NCBI GenBank assembly: GCA_003553795.1
Contig: PWFH01000208.1
Coordinates: forward strand, 1-51,329
DNA length: 51,329 nucleotides
From: Egibacter sp.
GTDB taxonomy: Bacteria; Actinomycetota; Nitriliruptoria; Euzebyales; Egibacteraceae
Direction: 5' to 3'
Positions 46,767 through 51,329 of this stretch are shown here, piece after piece (the first letter of the stretch is position 1; every line of letters starts with the position of its first letter). The notes below the pieces were generated by a model. The model saw nothing but the letters and a program-made list of their open reading frames with translations, was not told the origin of the DNA and ran no database searches. The translations under genes were made by a program, and so were the position numbers.

Positions 46767-47063
46767 GTGCTCGACCTGGTCCTCGTCACCGCCCCGGGCT
46801 GCCGCTACTGCGCCCACGCCCGCGCGCTCCTCGACGAGCTGTCCGCCGAGTTTGCCCTGCGCTGGCGCGAGGTCGCCCTCGACTCCGACGAGGGCCGCGA
46901 CGCGGCCACCCGCTGGCGCCCTCCGTTCCCCCCGCTGCTGCTCGCGGACGGCTCGGGAGGTGAGGCGCCGCTCGGACACGGCCGGCTGTCCCGACGCCGG
47001 CTAGCCCGCCAGCTCACGCAGCACCTCGCCGACGCCGGCGGTGAGCGGACGGTGCGACGGTGA
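46767..47063 (+). CDS. Glutaredoxin-like thiol protein
   Basis: 98 residues, GTG start with CGGAGG 8 bp upstream. The thioredoxin-fold start is LDLVLVTAPGCRYCAHARALL, with Cys12-Arg-Tyr-Cys15, and a cis-Pro segment RPPFPPLLLADG follows. The C terminus is Arg-rich. It has no signal peptide, so it probably reduces or relays thiols in the cytoplasm. It overlaps the CcdA-like gene by 4 bp (GTGA), and the pair may pass electrons across the membrane. Confidence 0.82.
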   Translation: MLDLVLVTAPGCRYCAHARALLDELSAEFALRWREVALDSDEGRDAATRWRPPFPPLLLADGSGGEAPLGHGRLSRRRLARQLTQHLADAGGERTVRR

Positions 47064-48019
47064 CCGAGCTCGTGCTCGCCGGCGGCCTGGCCGCCGCGTT
47101 CCTCGCTGGCATCGTGGCGCTGTTCGCGCCGTGCTGCATCACCGTGCTGTTCCCGTCCTACCTCGCCGCGGCGGTGCGCAACCGCCGCTGGCGGCTGCTG
47201 CCGCTCACCGCTGTGTTCGCCGCCGGTCTGGCCGTCGTCCTGCTGCCGGTCACCATGGGCGTCGGCCTGCTCACCACGGGGCTGCTGCGCTTCCACGGGC
47301 TGGTGTACGCCGGCGCCGGCCTCGCGCTCCTCGCCTTCGCCGCCGTCGTCGCCCTCGGGCTGAGTTGGACGCTGCCGATGCTGCGCGGCGCCCCCGACGT
47401 CAGCCGCACCGACGCCGGCGGCGTGTTCACCCTCGGGGTGTTCTCCGGCGCCGCGTCGGCCTGCTGCGCCCCCGTCCTCGCCGGGGTGCTGACCCTGTCC
47501 GCGGTCGCCCCGGGCCTGGGCTGGTCGACGGCGTTCGGGCTCGCCTACGTCTTCGGGATGGTCTTCCCCCTCGTCGTGCTCACCGCCCTGTGGGACCGCT
47601 TCGGCCGCCGCGACCTCGGCTGGCTGCACGGCAAGCAGATCACCTACCGGCTCGCCGGCCGACACGTGACCACCACCACGATCGACCTCGTCGTCGCCGC
47701 CACCCTCGCGCTCATGGGCGCCGGGCTGCTCGTCGTCGCCGCCACCGGCGGCACCCTCGCCCCCGACGCGCAGACCGGCGCCGGCGTGTGGGCCGCCGGC
47801 GTCGCCGAGCGCGCCGCCGCGTGGCTCGCGCCCGTGCCCGACGCGCTCGTCGGCATCGCCCTGATGGCCATCGCCGCCGCCGCGGTCGCCGTCGCAGGCC
47901 GAAGGCGACACGAGTCCGCAGCACCCGGGCCCGCAGCACCAGGGCCCCCAGCACCCGGGCCCGCCCCACCTCACGACCATCCCGACCAGGAAGGGAGCTG
48001 CCATGGCTCGCCGCAGTAG
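47060..48019 (+). CDS. CcdA/DsbD-like membrane thiol transporter with doubled cysteines
   Basis: 319 residues with six to eight membrane helices. Cysteines Cys25-Cys26 in LFAPCCITVLFPSYL (helix 1) and Cys135-Cys136 in SGAASACCAPVLAG (helix 4) fall where CcdA/DsbD have single redox cysteines, each here a Cys-Cys pair. Family members carry electrons from cytoplasmic thioredoxin to extracytoplasmic thiol proteins. The tail is Pro/His-rich. The GTG start overlaps the glutaredoxin-like stop; the redoxin gene begins inside its 3' end. An added metal-handling role for the extra cysteines is only a possibility. Confidence 0.85.
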   Translation: MTELVLAGGLAAAFLAGIVALFAPCCITVLFPSYLAAAVRNRRWRLLPLTAVFAAGLAVVLLPVTMGVGLLTTGLLRFHGLVYAGAGLALLAFAAVVALGLSWTLPMLRGAPDVSRTDAGGVFTLGVFSGAASACCAPVLAGVLTLSAVAPGLGWSTAFGLAYVFGMVFPLVVLTALWDRFGRRDLGWLHGKQITYRLAGRHVTTTTIDLVVAATLALMGAGLLVVAATGGTLAPDAQTGAGVWAAGVAERAAAWLAPVPDALVGIALMAIAAAAVAVAGRRRHESAAPGPAAPGPPAPGPAPPHDHPDQEGSCHGSPQ

Positions 48020-48578
48020 GTCACCCAACGTCGTCCGCTGGCTCGGCGTCCTCGCGCCCCTGGCGATCATCGCCGCCATCGCGCTCGGTGCAGTGCTCGC
48101 CCCCGAGCAGACCGCCGACGCCGACGGCGACGCCGAGGCCGCGGACTTCACCCTGCCCGACACCCACGGCGGCACCATCACCCTCGACGACGCCCTCGCC
48201 GACGGGCCCGCCCTGCTGTACTTCTCCATGGGCGTGGGGTGCGACGGCTGCTTCGTGCAGATCCCCGAGATCGCCGACGACCTCGACAGCCGTGGCGTCG
48301 AGCTCGTGTCCGTGATGCCCGGCCAGACCGAGTGGGTCGCCGCCGAAGCGCGCCGTCTCGGCGTCGACGACCCCATCGCCGTCGACGCCGACGTCGCCGT
48401 CTCCGACGCCTACGGGATGCTCGGCCAGTACGGCCACGCCGACCAGCCCAGCCACAGCTTCGCCCTCGTCGGCCCGTCAGGGCAGATCGCCTGGGTCCGC
48501 CACTACGCCGAGATGTTCATCCCCGCCGACGACCTGCTTCCCGAGCTCGACGCCGCCCTCGAGGCCCTGCCTCGATGA
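48003..48578 (+). CDS. Membrane-anchored redoxin (AhpC/TSA fold)
   Basis: 191 residues, ATG with GGAAGGGAG upstream and 17-bp overlap with the CcdA-like gene. One N-terminal helix (about 13-32) anchors it. The thioredoxin-fold domain follows: FTLPDTHGGTITLDDALADG, then the active site Cys80-Asp-Gly-Cys83 in FSMGVGCDGCFVQIPEI. It should act outside the membrane, reduced by the CcdA-like protein. It may reduce thiols, copper-damaged proteins or peroxides; the target is unknown. Confidence 0.85.
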   Translation: MARRSRSPNVVRWLGVLAPLAIIAAIALGAVLAPEQTADADGDAEAADFTLPDTHGGTITLDDALADGPALLYFSMGVGCDGCFVQIPEIADDLDSRGVELVSVMPGQTEWVAAEARRLGVDDPIAVDADVAVSDAYGMLGQYGHADQPSHSFALVGPSGQIAWVRHYAEMFIPADDLLPELDAALEALPR

Positions 48579-48670
48579 CCGCGACCGAGGAGGGCCCCCA
48601 AGCCCGGGGCGGCCCACCTGCGGTCGGCGCCGCCGCCCTGCCAACCCCGACGCGCGAGAGGAAGCGAGCC

Positions 48671-49126
48671 ATGATCAAGCTCTCGTCCCGCACGACCCTG
48701 CTCGCCGCCGCAGCCATCGCCGGCACCGTCCTGCTGGCCGGCTGCGGAGACGAGACGGCTGAGACCTCCACCGAGCTGGCGATCACCGGCACCGACGACC
48801 TCACGTTCGAACCCGACACCGTCGCGGTGCCCGCCGGCGAGGAGGTGACCGTCGAGCTCACCTCCGAGCCATCCGTCGACCACGACCTCGTCGTCGCCGG
48901 AGCCGCGGCCCACGGCAGGGCCGGCGACGACGGGCACGGTGACGACACCGACGAGCACGCCACCGACTCCGAGGACCTGCACGTTGCCCACGCCGACCCG
49001 GGCCAGACCGTCACCGCCACGTTCAGCATCGACGAGCCCGGCGACTACGAGCTCTACTGCAGTGTCCCAGGCCACCGCAGCGCCGGCATGACCGGCGAGC
49101 TCACCGTCGTCGACGCCGGCGCCTAG
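48671..49126 (+). CDS. Cupredoxin-domain lipoprotein
   Basis: 151 residues from ATG 48671, with GAGAGGAAG upstream. Lipobox VLLAGC lipidates Cys25. The plastocyanin-like domain shows type-1 copper ligands His71 (SVDHDLVV), Cys130, His135 and Met140 (LYCSVPGHRSAGM). Between His71 and Cys130 lies an insertion of about 30 residues rich in His, Asp and Gly (GDDGHGDDTDEHATD). It probably carries electrons or binds copper at the outer membrane face of the cell membrane. It is the last gene of the redox operon. Confidence 0.88.
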   Translation: MIKLSSRTTLLAAAAIAGTVLLAGCGDETAETSTELAITGTDDLTFEPDTVAVPAGEEVTVELTSEPSVDHDLVVAGAAAHGRAGDDGHGDDTDEHATDSEDLHVAHADPGQTVTATFSIDEPGDYELYCSVPGHRSAGMTGELTVVDAGA

Positions 49127-49841
49127 CCGGCGGGTGCGGCGCGGCACCGCCTGCCGGGCGCCATGCTCCCCGGGGCTCCACTCACGGAGGCTGCGTCCCG
49201 TACCCACGCCCAGCAGGGGGTAGCGGGCATGGCGTGGTCCAGCACCGCGGCCAGGCGCAGGGGCTCGGCCATGGTGAGATCGGGCGTCCCGATGTCCGCG
49301 GCGCCGACGGCGGCTCCGTTGACCGGGGTGTGAAGGGGACGGCCCTGACGCGGGCACCGTGCTCGAGGTGACCGATCGGCACGCTGGCAGGCTCTGGCTC
49401 GTGCGCACCGACCGTCCCGACGGGCTCGCCTCAGCCTTGGCCGCACCGAGGCGGCGAACCGGCGGATCCTGACGTCGCGTCCCCTCTGCCAGCAGCTTTC
49501 CGGGCCCCCTGGCGCACCTGCCGAACCTGCCGTCCCTCCCCGTGGCGTCTTCCCTCGCGATCACCCGGGGTGCGGCACGCTGGCTCGGTCCGGCTTGCCT
49601 TCTCGGACGGTGCGGGCGGCAGCGGTACGAACGTGTCGGAGGTGATGGCGGGGCGCGCCCGCAGCGGCCCGGTCATCGCCCCGACAGGCCCTGCCATGGA
49701 CGCGCGGTGCCAGCCCCCAGCAAGAGTGACGCCCCTGGGCGCCAACGCCCGGATTCGCCTGGTCGTTGGGGTGGCGTCGCGCGGCTTGGTCGTCGGGTCG
49801 GGTCGCACGAGATCGCTGCGGCATCCCGCCTCGACGACGGT
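49127..49841. other. Stretch without a convincing gene
   Basis: About 715 bp with no reading frame that has both a good ribosome site and recognisable sequence. Open frames on both strands are short and Arg/Pro-rich. It separates the copper/redox block from the toxin-antitoxin operon and may be a decayed or boundary segment. Confidence 0.5.
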
Positions 49842-49860
49842 GGTAGCGAAATGCTACCGT
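49842..49860 (+). promoter_or_regulatory. Operator and -10 of the vapBC operon
   Basis: GGTAGC (49842-49847) and GCTACC (49853-49858) are perfect arms with a 5-bp spacer. TACCGT (49855-49860) is the -10 candidate, 7 bp before the antitoxin ATG, so the mRNA may be leaderless and the antitoxin may repress it. Confidence 0.55.
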
Positions 49861-49866
49861 ACGGGC

Positions 49867-50109
49867 ATGGCTGTGAACATGCACATCCGAGATCTGGACG
49901 AGCCCACGCATCGGGAGCTGGTCCGGCGCGCGGACGCTGCCGGGATGAGTCTGCGCTCCTACGTGGTCGAGGTCCTGCACCGCCACGCTGCCATCCCGAC
50001 CCTCGAGGAGTGGCTTGACGAGGTGCGGGCAGACCCTCCGCTGCCGAGCGAAGGCCCGGACAGCGTCACCCTGGTCGAGGAAGGCCGGCGCGACATCGAC
50101 GTCGCGTGA
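49867..50109 (+). CDS. vapB: VapB/FitA-type antitoxin
   Basis: 80 residues. The N-terminal ribbon-helix-helix is VNMHIRDLDEPTHRELVRRA, then AGMSLRSYVVEVL, which binds DNA as a dimer. The C-terminal part (EWLDEVRADPP onward) would wrap the toxin. It overlaps the PIN toxin gene by 4 bp. The inverted repeat directly upstream is the likely operator. Confidence 0.88.
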   Translation: MAVNMHIRDLDEPTHRELVRRADAAGMSLRSYVVEVLHRHAAIPTLEEWLDEVRADPPLPSEGPDSVTLVEEGRRDIDVA

Positions 50110-50498
50110 GCGCGCCGCTGTTCGTGGTCGACGCATCGGTGGTGGTCGAGGTGTTGCGCCGATCGCAACGTGGCGATGCGGTGACAGCCACGATGCGGGG
50201 CGCCACGCTCGCGGCACCCGCCCACCTCGATGCCGAGGTGCTGTCCGCACTGGGCCGACTGGTGCGGGCCGGCGATGCAGAGGTTGCCAGGGTCACGCAG
50301 GCGCTCGATCGCCTGGTGCGGCTTCCCGTTGAGCGCCTCCCGATCGCGCCGCTGATCCAGCGGGCGTGGGAGCTGCGGGAGAACATCGCTCTGCGTGATG
50401 GGCTCTACATCGCGTGCGCCGAGAGGCTCAACGCGACGTTGCTGACCCTCGACGGCCGCTTGACCCGATCCGCGCCGGTGCCGGTGCAGCTCCCGTGA
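50106..50498 (+). CDS. vapC: VapC PIN-domain ribonuclease toxin
   Basis: 130 residues from GTG 50106. Acidic PIN residues are present: Asp in FVVDASVVVEVL, Glu in HLDAEVLSALG, Asp in LRDGLYIACAERL and Asp in LLTLDGRL. VapC toxins cut specific RNAs with Mg and are neutralised by VapB. GTGA overlaps at both ends link it to the antitoxin gene and to a short downstream frame. The active site appears intact. Confidence 0.92.
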   Translation: MSAPLFVVDASVVVEVLRRSQRGDAVTATMRGATLAAPAHLDAEVLSALGRLVRAGDAEVARVTQALDRLVRLPVERLPIAPLIQRAWELRENIALRDGLYIACAERLNATLLTLDGRLTRSAPVPVQLP

Positions 50499-50668
50499 CA
50501 CGTGCCGCGTGGACCGCAGCGCCGCCTGGCTCCCGTCACGCCGCACCGCCGCCGACGTGGGACGCGGAGACCGTGACCCTGGGCGGCCTCGGTGAGAGGT
50601 TCGTACGCGCACCGGCGCCCAAGCTGGCAGTTCCCCTGGGGCGTGAAGCCGAGGAGGGAGCGCGCTGA
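50495..50668 (+). CDS. Doubtful short ORF between vapC and the SdpI-like gene
   Basis: 57 residues from a GTG overlapping the vapC stop (GTGA), ending in a TGA that overlaps the next start (CTGA). The product, rich in Ala, Pro and Gly, matches nothing I know. Only the overlaps favour it; the segment may simply be a leader. Confidence 0.3.
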   Translation: MTRAAWTAAPPGSRHAAPPPTWDAETVTLGGLGERFVRAPAPKLAVPLGREAEEGAR

Positions 50669-51066
50669 CCGATGAAGTCGAGATCTGGATCCTTGGCCTC
50701 GCACTGGTTGCGCTAGGCGCTGGCCTCCTCGTCGTTGGGCGCAAGCAGAAGGCGAGGACGCTGCAGCGGAACTGGCTCGTCGGGCTTCGCACGTGGGAGA
50801 CGCTGCGAAGCGACGCCGCCTGGTCCGCGGCGCACGAAGCGACGTCCGGCCTGGTCTCCGCGGCCGGCGTTGTTCAGGTCCTCGCGGGAGCTGCCGTGCT
50901 GGTCCTGCAGCCCACGGACGACGGCGCCATCGCCGCGATCGTGCTGGGCGGAGGCGCCGTGACCCTCGGTCTGGTGCTCACGGCTGGCGTCCGCGGGCAT
51001 CGGATCGCAGCAGGCGTCAACGAGCGCGGACCCGGAGGATCTGCCGCTGGGCAACCACGGCGTTGA
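50665..51066 (+). CDS. SdpI-family membrane protein, CTG start
   Basis: 133 residues. The frame has no ATG, GTG or TTG before the second helix, so the start is best placed at CTG 50665, with GAGGAGGGAG 4-9 bp upstream and overlapping the previous TGA. Three hydrophobic segments (about 7-25, 62-82 and 87-108) flank the SdpI signature NWLVGLRTWETLRSDAAW. SdpI in Bacillus gives immunity to the SdpC toxin; actinobacterial relatives are mostly uncharacterised. It may be co-transcribed with vapBC. No SdpC-like gene is seen. Confidence 0.75.
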   Translation: MTDEVEIWILGLALVALGAGLLVVGRKQKARTLQRNWLVGLRTWETLRSDAAWSAAHEATSGLVSAAGVVQVLAGAAVLVLQPTDDGAIAAIVLGGGAVTLGLVLTAGVRGHRIAAGVNERGPGGSAAGQPRR

Positions 51067-51329
51067 TGATCGAGCTCGCTCAGCGTGCGCCAGCGTTGCT
51101 CAGGTCGCCGGTCCCGGGTGCGGCTGCGCCGGGGCCTGCGGTGAGGATCTGGCTGCCAGCACCTCACCGGCCCCGTACGGCAGTGCGGTCCGTCTGGCGT
51201 CGTCGGCTCCGGTGGCGACGCTGGGGCAACGCAGGTGGGGGAATCGGGGGCGCGGCCCGCGCCCGCCACGCCTCGTCCGAGGCGGGCATGCGCGGGGGGG
51301 GCTCAGCCGGCTGGCCCCGGGAGGGGCGC
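51067..51329. other. Right-end non-coding stretch
   Basis: No convincing gene was found in 263 bp. It contains the hairpin at 51256-51297 and a run of eight G (51294-51301). Confidence 0.45.
51256..51297 (+). terminator. Hairpin near the right end
   Basis: GCCTCG (51270-51275) and CGAGGC (51278-51283) pair, and the flanks CCCGC and GCGGG extend the stem with small interruptions. It could end the vapBC-SdpI transcript, though it lies about 190 bp past the last stop. Confidence 0.38.

Noticed and set aside
49123-49446. 107-codon minus-strand open frame in the gene-free stretch
   Set aside because: It lacks a ribosome site and a recognisable motif; the first half is almost all Arg/Ala/Pro.

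Overview
The window reads as chromosomal DNA of a very high-GC actinobacterium. The left edge carries the actinobacterial order whiA, gap, pgk, tpiA, secG. A LysM-Rpf resuscitation factor and a WhiA protein also point to Actinobacteria. Several exported proteins have long Asp/Glu linkers after their lipobox, as is common in salt- or alkali-adapted lineages such as Nitriliruptoria. That lineage placement is inference; the phylum is well supported.

Layout. 1-5994 (+): 3' end of whiA, the glycolytic operon gap-pgk-tpiA, a BlaI-type repressor with an M56 membrane peptidase inserted before secG. 6006-19607: an orphan family-5 substrate-binding lipoprotein (+), then two complete peptide-type ABC operons in tandem on the minus strand (7604-13609 and 13816-19607). 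Their binding proteins share an almost identical signal peptide and related promoter regions. 19754-27162 (-): gamma-glutamyltransferase, a heterodimeric ABC exporter with one canonical and one degenerate ATP site, and polyphosphate kinase. 27259-30399 (+): a membrane sulfite-oxidase-like molybdoenzyme with a probably leaderless mRNA, the Rpf, and two overlapping tiny zinc-ribbon genes. 30404-32463 (-): a MalK-like ATPase without permeases, and a PfkB sugar kinase. 32536-37947: an Lgt-like membrane domain fused to thioredoxin, an HEVLH metallopeptidase-like lipoprotein, a small anchored protein and a PAS-PAS-GGDEF-EAL protein. 38020-41225 (-): a molybdate operon of an Xre-type regulator with modA, modB and modC.

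41342-49126 is a copper/redox block: SHOCT protein, CopB-type P-ATPase, His-rich exported protein, OmpR-type response regulator and kinase, then a glutaredoxin-like protein, a CcdA-like transporter with doubled cysteines, a redoxin and a cupredoxin lipoprotein. Three transcription units around the two-component genes each carry CTTCAC-n5-CTTCA(C/T) followed 10 bp later by GAnnnT. This looks like a self-contained regulon and is the strongest finding. The block uses CTG and TTG for leucine more than its neighbours, consistent with acquisition. 49127-49841 shows no convincing gene. 49867-51066 is a VapBC toxin-antitoxin pair whose operon appears to continue into an SdpI-family membrane protein starting at CTG.

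Most starts were chosen by Shine-Dalgarno position and operon overlap. No rRNA, tRNA, CRISPR array or transposase was seen.
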